Shown here: positions 22,799 to 34,830 of the stretch, piece after piece
Position numbering within the stretch: position 1 is the stretch's first letter
Layout: the number at the start of each line of letters is the position of its first letter
NCBI GenBank assembly: GCA_025766275.1
Contig: JAFKAC010000125.1
Coordinates: 1 to 64,000, forward strand
DNA from: Lactarius indigo
Lineage: Eukaryota; Basidiomycota; Agaricomycetes; Russulales; Russulaceae
Direction of reading: 5' to 3'
Length of the DNA: 64,000 nucleotides
The notes under the pieces: model-generated
Told to the model about the DNA's origin: nothing
Databases searched by the model: none
What the model saw: the letters and a program-made list of their open reading frames with translations, nothing else
Made by a program: the position numbers and the translations under genes

Positions 22799-25700
22799 AT
22801 GTCAGCAGATATGCATTGTTCTTGGTTCTTCGCGTCCTTACTTTGTCGACTCCAAATTTCCACTCTCGTGCATCCTTTGGTCTTCGATTCAATTTCTGCT
22901 GCTATGTCTACGAATGATTTCTCTCTTCTGGAAGCAGAGCTTTCTGCACGCTCTGAGTGGATACCCAACATTGGCTCTTTGCAATATGTCAATGACCCCG
23001 TTCACGGCGGCCCTTACCAGTCTCAAGACTTGTGGCAAATCAGGCGCCCAAATGTCGGCCTATATGCATTGACATCAGCTCGAACTGAATCAAATCTATC
23101 ATTGAGCACGAAAAGTCGCCTTTGTGACATTCTGAATATGCTGGAAGCAATCGACGCCACCGACAGGAAGGAGAGCTTGGAAGACCATGTTCTTCAAGAG
23201 TTGATCAGGATAAACCGATTAAAGGGAATCGAATGGTCTGGTCAACGCAGTAAAAGAGGCGTCAGGGACCATAGTGCCATGGTCAACACAGGTTATAGTC
23301 ATACTCTTGCTTGATGTCACCGTTTCTGATGATGCCCTAGAAAGCTACTTCGTGACGAGACATCCTAGGAATCCAACCCTTCTTGCTATTTATATGACCA
23401 CACTGGTGATGTATGTTTTATATCGCCTTCCCCGTCGCGGCGCAGCTGTCCTACTTGCTGGAATGAGGAGTATCTTGAACAGTCAAGGATCTCTTCGTTC
23501 GTTGGCGGGCGAACTGCCGAAGGACCCACGAAAACTCCTAATGACATATGACCTAGATCCAGTCACTCGAAGCTATGTTTGCTGCCCTTCATGTCACTTT
23601 CTCTACGAATACTCCCTCATTAAGACAAATAAAAGGAAAGCATCCAAGTCTTTTGACGACCGTCAGGACTCCTCCAAGAAGGTCGACAGCGAAATGGCAG
23701 AAGATAGTCGGCTCGTTGTCTCCATCCCGAAATACTGTACACACCGCCGGGTTCCTTCCAGCTCCAGCTGTGGCGGACCCTTATTTGGCACCGTTAGTAT
23801 CAATGCCAAGACTTATACCATTCCTCTATGCAGATATGAAGTACAAGATCTGAAGCAGTGGGTCGGGCGACTGCTCTCCAGGCCCACCATCGAAGAGCAC
23901 ATCTTTAAAGCCTTTCGGAGACCTCGAAAAACAGTACATGGAAGACATGTGGGATGCAGGCCACTTGTGCAAGATCCTTCTGAGGAAGGATGAACGGTTT
24001 CTCCCTGGGCCGGCAGATGAAATACGCCTAGCGTTTTCATTCTCGATGGATAGCTTTAACCCGTACCACATGAAAGAAGCTAAACAATCTGTTTCGTCGA
24101 CTGCTATTTGGTTGATCTTGGTCAATCTCCCCGCCCACCTGCGATACCGTCCCTGAAAATATGTTCCTCGCTGGCGTAATTCCTGGACCAAGGAAGCCTT
24201 CGCTTTCTGACATCAACCACAGTTTAAAACTTCTTGTGGACGTATTGTTGGAGTTCTTTGATCCAGGCGTCCTGTATTCTCGAACGGCAAGACACAAACA
24301 AGGTTGCCGGGTTCGGGCAATACTTGTCCCCGTTGTCTCCGATATGCTGGCTGCACGGCAGGCTGGTGGGTTTGCGAGCGCAACGGCAACTTACTTCTGC
24401 ACACACTGCTACTTAAAAGTGCAAGACATCGAAAACCTGGACAGAAAGACTTGGCCACCACGAGACGTTGTTGAACACCTCATAGTTGCAAAGCAATGGC
24501 GCGATGCAGAAACTTTCGACGGCCAAGAAACCCTTTTCAAAACTCATGGGATCAGGTGGTCCCCGCTTCTCGATTTGCCGTATTGGAACCCCATTCTATT
24601 CACGGCCATTGAGCCTATGCACAGTATTTGACGCAGGGCTTTTCCAGAATCATTGTCGACAGGTCTGGGGTATCAACACATCCACTGTGGGAGGTGACAG
24701 GACTGCGACGTCTACCACTAAAACAACTCCAAGGCCGTCAGATTCCGAAATGAAGAAGTGGTACGACATCATACGCACAACTGAGCAGCACGATCGTCTT
24801 CTGGAGCAACTCAATGGAAGGGACTGCGCTCGCGATACCCTCTGGCATATCTGCGCTGACCATAACTTGCGTCGCACAGGTAACAAGTGGCAATTAGCTA
24901 TAACTATCATTGAATGGGTAGGTTTTTGGGCTTTTAGATGAATAAAATGAAGAACTTGTGTTGGATGCAGCGCCAGGCTACATCACTCGACGTCATCAAA
25001 ATGCCAGCATCCCACTCCACTGAGAAAGCGCGCCATTCCTCCTCTACAGCTTTCTTCGCTTCTGAGACTGAGACTGAGACTGGTGATGAACCCCGAAGTG
25101 TTCGGGAGGGGAGTATCACTACCGATGACTCGGTACGGTGTCAATATGACTGAGATATATGCACAATCTGATCCTCTCCTAATTTAGGTCGCGTCAGCTC
25201 GCACTCTGAGTGAAGACCAAGTTCCTTCTGAAGATCAGCTGAAAGACGTCGAAAAGTGCTTCCAACAGCTCATTGATCAGTGCTGCACGGAACACTGTTT
25301 TGCGGGCTAAAAAAATTATCCTTCAATTTGTCTGCCGAGACTCCTGTAAGATGTCCCAGGATAAACTGAAGGGACTTCGCACCAAGGAAGAGCTATACGT
25401 CGCAGCTGCTGGATGGGTATGTGTGTAGTGTATTTGATCGAGTAACTTTACATCATTTCCAGTTAGGTACAAGCGAATTGTCCTCTCCAAGAGCTTCCTA
25501 CCCAGAAGCGAACAACTTCCTCTGGAAATTCCGCGATACTTGGAAAGGATATTTTAGAGGCCATTTGGGGAGACATGGATCGCACTGAACTTCCCTCCTG
25601 GGTTACACGAGCCCCTTTATATTGGGGTACTGCGGCACGGGGTAAACTCAGTGTGAACAACTGGAGAGTTGTCTGCACAATCCACCTCCCCATCACCTTA

Positions 25701-26848
25701 ATCAGACTTTGGGAGGAGACGACGCACCTGGTGACCGGAAAGCAATGCTGGAGAACTTCATGGATCTAGTGCGCGCCGTTCAACTTGCGAATTTACGCTC
25801 AATTTCTCGGGACGAGATCAAGTTATACGAGAAATATATCTTTCGCTACGTGACGACATTCAAATCACTATATAAGGTGGCGAAGGTGAAGCCGATCCAT
25901 CACGCTGCCTTGCACTATGGGGACGTTCTCAGAGGGTTTGGCCCTGCACACACACATGGCGCTGCCTTCTACGAACTGGTACATCCATTCCATGCAGAGC
26001 AAGAACCATAACATGAAGCTAGGTTTGCGTCTTGCTTCTAGATATAACCCTACCAAATACTTATTTTCGACAAGGTGAACTCGAAGTTAACATTCATGCG
26101 TGCCTCGACGAGGGAGGCAAATCTACAAGCGCTACTCGCGGATGACAGTGAGGTCCGCTCACATGTTGGCGACCTTCTGGAAGCATACAAGAGTACTCTT
26201 GCTGAGGACGTCCTGCGGGACGCGCTTGGCCCATCTGATCGACGCAGTTCACTTGACACAACAAACAGATTTCGCATATGATAGAGAACGTCTACGTGAA
26301 TCAAGGCTTCCCGATGCCTGTACTAACAGCGTTCATACAATTCTTATATCGCAAACATCCGGATCTCAGGGCCAAGGATTCTACAGGAAGTTCTTCAACC
26401 ACATCTGTATCTGCTCAGTTTTTGGACAAGTTCTCCCTCCGCGGTGTTCAGTACTCAACGGCAACCTGTCGGTCACGTGATAGCCACCTGTTTTTTCGAT
26501 CCCCCCAGCATGAAAAGTCCGGCCAGATCACGCACATTTTCTTTCATACCCACGTTCCTGATTCACCCTCGTCTTCTTCTCGGGGTCAAGTTAGCCACCC
26601 GTCTGTTTACCTCTGCGTGCAGCCCTATGCCCCTCTTCAACACAGCCCAGATCTCAGGGAAATAGACCGAAGGTATAAACTGATTTGGATTCGCCGGAGG
26701 ATTTTTGTGCAGGAACGAGTTCGCGCCACCTGTCATCATTGAACCCTCGGACATCATTTGTCATATTGCAGTGACGCCCCTCGAAATCAGTGGACATGAA
26801 GTGATACATATTCTTCCAATGGACAGGGTACGGTTCTATCCGAATTGA
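22799..26848 (+). pseudogene. Plavaka/CACTA-type (TNP2-like) DDE transposase, frameshifted
   Basis: Protein-like text begins near 22900 and runs with short introns to a stop after DRVRFYPN at about 26848. Blocks resemble basidiomycete Plavaka and plant TNP2-type transposases: YDLDPVTRSYVCCPSCHFLY, KYCTHR and CGGPLFGT, then FSMDSFNPY (Asp at 24049), NLPAHLRYRP, LAGVIPGPRKPS, VVSDMLAARQAGGF (Asp at 24341), a CTHC pair at 24398-24407 and IEPMHSI (24611). Later exons give KLKGLRTKEELY, MDRTELPSWVTRAP, HGAAFYE and a C-terminal domain ISGHEVIHILPMD. Such enzymes cut and paste CACTA-like DNA transposons in the nucleus. The usual third acidic position reads Glu where I expect Asp. One-base shifts lie near 23922 (TTTCGG), 24154 (CCC), 24626 and 25285. 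The start is uncertain. The 3' end is duplicated at 19708. Confidence 0.7.
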
Positions 26849-27340
26849 CGGCGCAATGAGACTCATGGCGAAGGAATTTTGACCAACAGCTCATGCAGGC
26901 AGTGCTTCATGCGCACAGAAGACCTCGACGTAGACGACCTGACCGAGGAATGAAGTCGCCATCAGGTGAGAATCCTGAGTAGTATGCACCCCTTGAGCGA
27001 TGTTGCTCATGGATCATTGACTCTAACCTGTCGCACGGTACTCTTTTATTGGACACCCTCATCACCAACTAATCTCGCTAGTGGCAAGCAATATCTAAAG
27101 CATGGCGACCGAAGGTGAGCGTAAATACGACTTGCATAACATTCGAGATTTAACACGCACAAAGACATGTAGGAAGGTGGTTTCGAGAGAATATATATTC
27201 GCGAGAGATTATGATTACGATCTGATGTATACACAGGGACAGGATTGAGATAATCTGAGTACGGGATATACTAAACGACTTTCGTTGCAAATGACCGCAC
27301 AAGGCGCAAAATGGAAGTTACACAAGGGAACGTGAGGTGA
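26700..27340 (+). repeat. Plavaka-like 3' end, full copy
   Basis: Counterpart of 19708-20254. It contains an extra stretch of about 95 bp (around 26958-27052) that begins AGGTGAGAATCC and is missing from the other copy. Similarity stops at GGAACGTGAGGTGA, which probably marks or lies near an element end. Confidence 0.75.
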
Positions 27341-29820
27341 GCATCAGCATATGTCGCCAAATGCCGGGACGCTTTATAATCATGATGACAATTTTCAGAT
27401 AATTACAAAGCATAACAGGATCAAGGATTCAGAGCGTGGTTATTACAGTCCCTTAGACTCTTTCCCCTGAAGAGTCCCTGACCCGCTGCGACCGTCTCTC
27501 TTAAACTTCTTTCCTCCCTGGCTGGCCGTGCTTGCTGTACATTCTAAGTGCTGTGCTGAAGAATGTGAGTTAACTTTTTGGGAACTTGAAGTCTCTCACG
27601 GTCCTAGGCAAGACGAAGGAGACCACTGGGGCCTAATACCGTAATAACTTCAGCAAGGATACTACTTGGGATACTTAGACTGTCACTGTCGTCGCTTGCT
27701 ACTTCTTCAGCTCCGAGCATCAGGTGAGAAGGTTTTTATTCCTCATGAGTCATGCCAGTTACTCACCCCGCTGCCTCACCATCGACGCCGTCAGTCTCGT
27801 CTCAAACCCTGACCAAATGATAAAGCCGAGAAACAGAGAGAGAAGTGACAGGAGAGAGGGTTTTATCTGCCTCTCACATCGGCGGTATTGCCTTAGATAC
27901 CTCTGATGATGAGATCGAGAAACAGAGAGAAAGAGGCAGCTTATAAGATAGCTTTCTAGGCTTAATTTTGGTCACCCAGCGGACCCGAGTCCCAGTTCTA
28001 AGCGGTAGAGGGATGCCTTAGAGGCACGTTCATTTTTCTCAGCATCAGTCGCTGATATTCCTGGGCTAACATAAGTTACAACTTCAGCTCTTTTCCTTTT
28101 ATCACCACCTTGCCGACCTCACCATCTTCAATGCCTCTCACCATTAAGCTGGGCGACCTCTACAGTTCAAGGCGTCATCAAAGAACACAGGAGATCATAA
28201 AGGCACATGTATGGGCCCACTTTGTGAGTCATGAACGACTCGCGCATGATGGGGTCGAGGTCACAACTGTGAGGTGCGTTTTTACGCGCCTCTTTAACGC
28301 GCCCCGTCGGCACTCACAATCACTTGCAGGCCTACGGGCTGGCACCGCGAACGAGGTGCAGTAGAACCGGGATGGCACTTAACGGTGGACTTCAGCAGAT
28401 GGAACGGCTGTGCACATTTCGACTCATCATGTTTACCATAGTGATCCTGCATTTAATGGGGTAAGTGCGTCCATTTATTCTCATATTTATTCTCATGTTA
28501 TATTCTATTCAGATGGGCAGGAGAGGGCGGCGCCGTCGCGTGATAGGTCGACAGGCATCCAACTTGCCTTAGAGTACTACGAATTTGCTTGATATACTCT
28601 CCAATTTGTTTTAAACCTTTTCTACTTCTTTCTTTAGCCACGGGAATGCCGAAACCCAGCGACCCCATCACCTCCCTCGTCACCGTCCACAGTCATTGCC
28701 TCGCCGCCATGTTACCTGTCACCGCCACCGACAGTCCCCATCCTCGCCCCTCCATCGCTGTTACCTGTCGCCGTCATGATTGGGGTCGCAGCGGGTCGTG
28801 TTGGCGGAGTGCCTCGGCGGCGGCAGTGGCATCTCATGGGCGTCGTGGTTGGGATACCACGCAGAGCGCCTCTGAGCGGCGACATCAGGAAACCTTACGA
28901 AGAGAGGGAAAGCTAAGTTTTAGTCAATGTAACCCCGCAAAGTACTCACTGATCGCAGGCCCACATGTCAACAGATCCCCGACCACACCACAGCGATGAG
29001 GGATGCATTGTGGACTCGGAAGGGTGGCACGCCCGAAGCTATCGTGACGCAGATTGTAGAGCGCTGTCGCTGCGATGTCGTCCTGGACTACGCTCTGCGG
29101 CGTCGGCGACAAACAGGTTGCCTTTGCCTGAATATGTGAACGAGGTACGCTCTTCCTCCTCTCCCCCGACCTAATCGCTTCACCGGATAGACGCCAGTTA
29201 TCAGGCTCGACACATGCTCAACGCGCCTCGTACTTGCATGCCACGTATAAAGATCATCCTCAGGCGATGAGGCTCAATGGGATTGCCAGCGACCAAACGT
29301 CAGACAGGAATGAGCGTCAGACAATTCCCAAATCGCCGTGCGACGCCTCCGAACCAAAACCCGCTTTTCAATGTCACTTAATATCCCAAATGCTGGTGAG
29401 TCTACGGGTCCCTGGAGCTCTGCTAGCTCTGGATCGCAAAGCAGATCTACACATCCCTCTCTCGTAATCACATATTAATAATATGTTTTGTTTATTTCCC
29501 ACGCAAGACAATTCAAATCACTTGTACAACTACCCTTCTAACTATTCACTCTTCTCACTCTTGTCTGTACTTCCTCTGTAAATGCCGAAAGCGATTCCCT
29601 CCCTGAAGGTATCCCCGACGAGCGGGAAGAAAATTTGTCAAACTCGATGTCACTTTCGGGGGCTTTGCGTCCCATGTAAAGAAATGTGAGAGAGAACCTG
29701 GGACGCAAGGCCGAAAGAAGGTATATAAGGGAGCTGAAGAAGTTGCAGTCGCTGCCTAGAGAGTAATACTGGTACGCCAATGATGTACTAGACTTGTATT
29801 CTAACGTACTAATCATGATT
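27341..29820. other. Unassigned, scattered short exon-like frames
   Basis: A frame near 28131 begins MPLTIKLGDLYSSRRHQRTQ and ends close to a possible donor, but no family is recognised and no multi-exon model holds. Repeated CAGAGAGAGA/CAGAGAGAAA words occur at 27833 and 27914. Nothing else is supported. Confidence 0.3.
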
Positions 29821-29837
29821 TCGTTCTAGACGCAGCT

Positions 29838-30470
29838 GCTCCAGATCGATTACCCTTCGATGGCCCCGCTGCCATAGATCAGATAGATTTTTATGCAGGA
29901 TCGGAAAACTCATTTAATTTCACACTAGACCATCCTCTGGCAGAGGTTTCCAATGAGGCGTTATCATGTGGGATCTGATGGTCGGTTATCGAACTTGCCA
30001 AAGGTGATGGAGTGAGTCGCGTTTACTCCACTGTATTTTCTGATGTTCTCAACTGGCTCATCGTCAGTCGGTCTGTGGACTAGGTTGCTCCTTGCAAGAT
30101 GACTTCAGAAACGAGGTCATTTAACCTTTCCTCTGCGGTATCGTTTCATCTGACGCGCAAGGCACCTAACAGTTATACCACTGATATGATCACTCAATCA
30201 GTCGCAGCCTTCCTGCAACCACACACGTCCTCTCTATCGGTGTCCGTTGTTTCCCGCGTCATGGCAGGTTTAATGGGAGGTGATTTCGGCACGGAGGAAT
30301 TCAATCAAGTCTTGAGCACCCAGCTTGACGCCTTGGCCATCTTGCCTCAAGCGAAACAAGATATAATTCCTGCCCTTCTTGGCATCGCAAAGTTGGCCAA
30401 AGTGCAGTCGCAGTGGTGTGTTTTTCAGTCACTTTTTCCTGCCATACAATCCTCATGTCTTTATTGATGT
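29838..30470 (+). CDS. Possible gene of unknown function, at least two exons
   Basis: After an acceptor-like TTCTAG, a frame at about 29830-29970 reads DAAAPDRLPFDGPAAIDQID and continues to FNFTLDHPLAEVSNEALS. A second block from ATG 30099 encodes 122 residues (MTSETRSFNLSSAVSFHLTR, then LLGIAKLAKVQSQW) with a normal amino-acid mix, before a GTGTGT donor-like site. A Glu-Pro repeat frame starts at 30510. The blocks could belong to one intron-containing gene. No domain is recognised, and splice sites joining them are not fixed. Confidence 0.3.
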
Positions 30471-30718
30471 ACAAGTGCATCCGCGTCAACATCATTTTTA
30501 CAGCCGACGGTGTCCGAGCCCGAGCCCGAGCCCGAGCTCATGGACTCTAATGCCGAGGCGTCTTATCAGATCCGCCAGCGACCTTTGTTACCGCCGAAAC
30601 GAGGACTGAGAGTCTTGCTCGGAGTCACCCCGCACAGCTCAGATCCCTCTCAGTCCAGAGTCACCGTCCCCGCCTCGCCGACAGTTCCTTCCCTTTCACA
30701 GCAAGTCCCAACTCGGTG

Positions 30719-30827
30719 GCTGCTGTATCGCATCCCCCAACTGCTCAAGTAGCAAGAACAGTCGCTCCCGTTCCTGGACACTCAATGGCTGCAGTATCTC
30801 GTCTCTCAAGTGCTCAAGTCGCAAGAA
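30719..30827. repeat. 66-bp period tandem duplication
   Basis: TGGCTGCTGTATCGCATC followed by CAACTGCTCAAGTAGCAAG (30719-30761) recurs as TGGCTGCAGTATCTCGTC followed by CAAGTGCTCAAGTCGCAAG (30785-30827). In one frame both encode MAAVS...AQVART. A (GAGCCC)n run lies upstream at about 30515. Confidence 0.65.
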
Positions 30828-31844
30828 CCTCTGGTACTCTACGAAGTCTCGTCAGCGCCGCTCGCGCCTCGTCTCCCACACGCTTCGCCCGCTCCTGCTG
30901 CCTGGCTCTGCGTCTACTTCGACTTTGCACTCACTCTTGTCACTCAGTCAGACTTGGTTTCGGCACCCCTCAACGGCTCGGCAACCATCACCACCCGCAC
31001 GCGCAAGGTCCGGAACAAGGCGGAAGATCTCGGCAGCGGCCAGAACGGCATCCCCAATGCAGGCAACGCTTCTGCTCAATAGTTTCGGCTAGCGCGGTAC
31101 ACACCGTACACTGGACGCCTCGTTTTCGATCCTGGGGCTCGGTCTTAGTCTTAGCAGCACACGAGGACGCCAGCAAGCGCAAGCCGAGGACATGCGGTAC
31201 CCTCGCCACCACACGCGACAACGCACTGAGTCTCTACCCCGCCAACGTCGTCGGTATTACTTCAAACGCTTTCAAATGCACACAAGCATGGGCTCGTCAA
31301 GGTCTTTTAAAGTGAATCAAGACTCCCGTTGCCATTCCCCTCAGCCGCACACCAATATCCACCTGTGCGAAGTTGACGACCACGACACCCCCACTACCAC
31401 GCCCGACGCCACCTTCCCCCACTCTTGCCTTAGTGCCGATCTCACCGTTTTCAGCGCCGAAACCCCTGGATTTTTTCCAAGAAAGAGCATGACCAGGGAC
31501 GGTCAAGATTTGAACATTTTTGAGCCCCAGCCGAATATCGACATCACGTGGCCGAAGTGCCAGTTCGGATTCGGATTCACTTCCTTTTTATCGATCACTC
31601 TTTCCTCTCTCCCGCTCGCTTCAACCCACCTACCCACCCACTCACTCTCGTTACAAGGTCATCCCACTCGTTCACCCTTATCGGATCGGATCGCCAACGC
31701 ACGCCAGCTTGTCACCCGCTCACTCGTAGGCCGCGCGTTCCCGCGTCTCATGTCCTTTGTCCTTCGCCACGCCTCGGCCACGCCACCTGTCACCGTACCT
31801 GCGCTGTCTCGGTCGTGACGCTTACCGTCCACATTCTGTCCCAA
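30828..31844. other. C-rich unassigned DNA
   Basis: Two long plus-strand frames overlap (30716-31315 and 31192-31818), both rich in Pro, Arg, Ser and Thr and without domains. Neither is accepted as a gene. Confidence 0.3.
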
Positions 31845-32160
31845 GCCATCACCAAGAGTCTACCTCTCCCGCGTCGATACAGGTAGAGGTGAGTATTCAT
31901 GTCGTTTTCTAGATGCGTCCATGTGGTCACCACTCTCTTCAGAACCACCCCTCTCCGTCGCACCGACAACTGGACCGGGAGCTTCTGGAGTCACGCTCCG
32001 GGCCTCCTCCCTCCGTCGTCATTACGGTCGCGACCCGACCTTTAGGCCACCCCGTCCTGCTGCCGTCGCAGAGGTGCAACGGTGGCGAGCCCTGAGAGGA
32101 CCGCTGAGAGGTGTCGGCCCTGCGACAAGACGAAGCGGGGCAGGGCAGGAGTGGACCACT
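31845..32160. repeat. Dispersed repeat, copy 2 of 2
   Basis: Matches 21030-21350 in order. See that entry for shared words. Confidence 0.55.
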
Positions 32161-32539
32161 ACTTCCTCTTCCTCCCCTTTCTTGCAGATATTGTATATCG
32201 CCTTTCGAACTTACACCGATTCGAGTCTGTACATGTACAAGTGATTGTTAGTTGTAGAATTAATATGCAAAATATGTCTGTGTTATTGGCAAGTGCGAAT
32301 CTGCGCGATGCCTTTGTGTGCTGTGTCTTTGAGTTGGGCTTGATCGCTTGATCTCTCGAGCCATTGATGAGATGCTCCGAGGGCCTTTGCCTGTGTCTGT
32401 TTGTGAGTTGAGGTGTTCCGATGTCGAGCGAGATGTCGTGTATTGTATGTTGAGATTTCAACGTCTTGAGTTGAGACGTCTCGAGTCGCTGACTCATGAT
32501 GTCACGATGTCGGCTGTCGGCCTGGATATCTCTTCAATG

Positions 32540-32880
32540 AAATCCGTAGATTAATTGGGAATAAATTGTAAATATGAGTCACTATGTCATCACAATGAAC
32601 AACATGGATTTATTAATAATATATGTGTGGAGCATATTGAAAGTTAATTGTGAGTTATATTGTGGATACTTTTACAATATATCTGGTGGCATAAGCCTTT
32701 GCACATTGGAGAGTATATTGTAAATAAGTTTACAATATTTTACACAACAACTGTTTAGACATTTCTGGGATATGCTTCTTATAAAATTAGCATATAAACT
32801 CACATAACATTGTACTATGCCCACAGTGTTTGCTTATTGTTCCTTATTGTTCTACTGGTACCTTGGAAAACACAGTGCCC
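32540..32880. other. AT-rich tract
   Basis: Dense TATATT, TTTACAATAT and ATTGTAAATA words with no ORF. The compositional break lies just before the first retrotransposon sequence. Confidence 0.55.
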
Positions 32881-32967
32881 CCAACCCTAGCCCACCAAGA
32901 TCCTACCCCAAGTTTTGTTAGAATGCGACCTATAGAGGGCCCTTGAGTCACAGAGGACACAAGGGGA

Positions 32968-33067
32968 CTGCAGAGGAGGATATAAGACTATATTGATCAA
33001 AGTAAAGATAGTTACTCACCTGCAGAGGAGGATATAAGACTAAAGGGATATTTTCCGTCCTCTGCAG
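32968..33067. repeat. Direct and inverted CTGCAGAGGA repeats
   Basis: A 23-mer starting CTGCAGAGGAGGATATAAG occurs at 32968-32990 and exactly again at 33020-33042. The inverse TCCTCTGCAG follows at 33058-33067. The block abuts the truncated end of retrotransposon H0, so it may mark an insertion or deletion boundary. Confidence 0.7.
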
Positions 33068-33099
33068 GATATATCAACCTGACTAAGCATATCTAAATA

Positions 33100-34274
33100 A
33101 GGTAACTCGACTTAGGGCAATGTACAGTCACAGAATAGGTGAAACAACGATGCTCTAGCCACAAATAACACAGATTGTATCCCATGAGAAGCATAAACAG
33201 GGATTGCTTCGTATGCTCATGACGCCAATTGTTGTGCACGAATTTGGCTATTGGCAGATAAGAGGCCCAGTTATCTTGACACTTGTTGGCCCAGAACCTG
33301 AGGTATTGTTCAAGCCATTGGTCAGTGCATTCCCACTGTCCATCAGAGTGCAGGTGGTATGTGGTCAAGACATTTTGTTGAATCCCCAGAATTTGACACA
33401 CTTCTCAAGTAAACTTTGATGTGAAGTGGGGGTCTCGATCACTAATAACTTTGTGTGGTAGCCCAAACCTTTTAAAGACATGATTGATGTACAGCAATGC
33501 TGTTTTTTCTGCAGTGATTTCTTTGTTGCATGGGATAAATATTGACGCCTTGGTGCAGTTGTGGTCTGTGATAGTCAGGAGCTGTTGTACCCCTGCAAAG
33601 TGGGGAGTTTTGTGATGAAGTCTAGCACAATGGTGTGGAAGGGGGGAGCATCAGTGAGTGGTGAAATGGGATGGAGAGGGGCCCTTGTGGGCCTGGTGTT
33701 GACTTTGTTGCATTGTTGTTCCACACACCCAGTCACATATTTGTATACATCCTTGTGGAGGTGTGGCCACCAATAATGGTGTTCCACTATTCTCTGCATT
33801 CTTGAGATACCTGGATGTCTGTGGACTGGGAGGTCATGATGATTGTGAATGATAACTCTATGGGTAGAGGTGGGTCCTGTAACCATGAGTCGTCTGTCTT
33901 TGTACCATTCTCCATTGATGTTCTTGAGCTGGTGCGCATTGACCCATTGTTTGATAATGATGGGGTCTTGTTGATGCCTTGGTTGTTGCAGCATTGGGTG
34001 TATTTCAAGGGTGCACACAATGTTAGTGGCTCATACAAACACTTCAGGTGGAAGTACCACTACACCTTGATTGTCCTCCTCTCCCTGATTGTAATCTGGC
34101 CTTCTCAATAGCACATCTGCCCTTCCATTGTTCTTTCCTTTGATATGGTGGATCTCAAAGTCGTACTCCATCAGCTCTAGTACTTCTCTGGCCACCCGCC
34201 TACTAATCTTCTGCAGGGTTTTCCAGTACTGGAGGTTGAGATGATCAGAGAAGATCTTAATTTTGTGGGGTGAT
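33100..34274 (-). mobile_element. H0: old gypsy retrotransposon, integrase segment
   Basis: Minus-strand frames encode the end of RNase H (HKIKIFSDHLNLQYW) and an integrase with the HHCC region (HNHHDLPVHRHPGISR, then HYWWPHLHKD) and core parts DFITKLP and QWLEQYLRFW. The frames are interrupted and CpG-poor. Similarity to element Y ends near 33105, so the 3' part with the chromodomain and LTR is missing. H0 continues at 42134 after the inserted Y. Confidence 0.8.
34270..34274. repeat. Target site duplication GTGAT, left of Y
   Basis: GTGAT at 34270-34274 is repeated at 42134-42138, directly flanking the TG...CA ends of element Y. Confidence 0.92.
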
Positions 34275-34800
34275 TGTAACATCGTCACGATGTTAGCTCG
34301 ACTTGAGCTCGTAGGGGTGGTAACCACTTAGCAAATAGCCACGACGACTCGAAGGTCCGTGTCCTTGTCGTAGTGAACATGTGAAGGTGCACCAACAAGT
34401 CTTGCTTGTATCTGCAGAACGATCTGATCGTTTTAAGAGAATAAGGAGAAAGAAGATAAAACGAGAAGTGACGATTCAAGAAGACCAAGATGGCATATCT
34501 TGGTCTTCGCAAGCTATCTTAAATATAAGTCAAGCAGGCTTACAAGCACTGCTATGAGTCACAGTATGGTAGCGTCCAACATATCGCAGAAACAACTTGA
34601 ACCCTAATACTACTAGTACCTGTACTAGTAACGAGTCATGGCCTCAGTCAGCTATCGTACGCAATCGCCTATCATACCACCATATCACCGTAAAGGCCTA
34701 AGGCCGCGAGTCTGTGACTAATCTACCTTACTGCCGTAGTCACAACTGGTATAGTAAGGGTCTATGAGCCAAAACACGACATTTGAATCAAAACGTAACA
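34275..34800 (-). repeat. Y 3' LTR
   Basis: 526 bp, same length as the 5' LTR, with 21 hand-counted differences that are all transitions. Eighteen fall at CpG positions. Confidence 0.93.
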
Positions 34801-34816
34801 TCACCCTCCTTCTAGC
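34801..34816 (-). promoter_or_regulatory. Y polypurine tract
   Basis: On the minus strand, AGAAGGAGGGTGA lies immediately before the 3' LTR, as expected for the plus-strand DNA primer of reverse transcription. Confidence 0.75.
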
Positions 34817-34830
34817 GTGAGACTCCCGAC

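Noticed and set aside
32915..33119. Small LTR-like unit with TG...CA ends
   Set aside because: No target duplication and no partner; the ends are probably coincidental.
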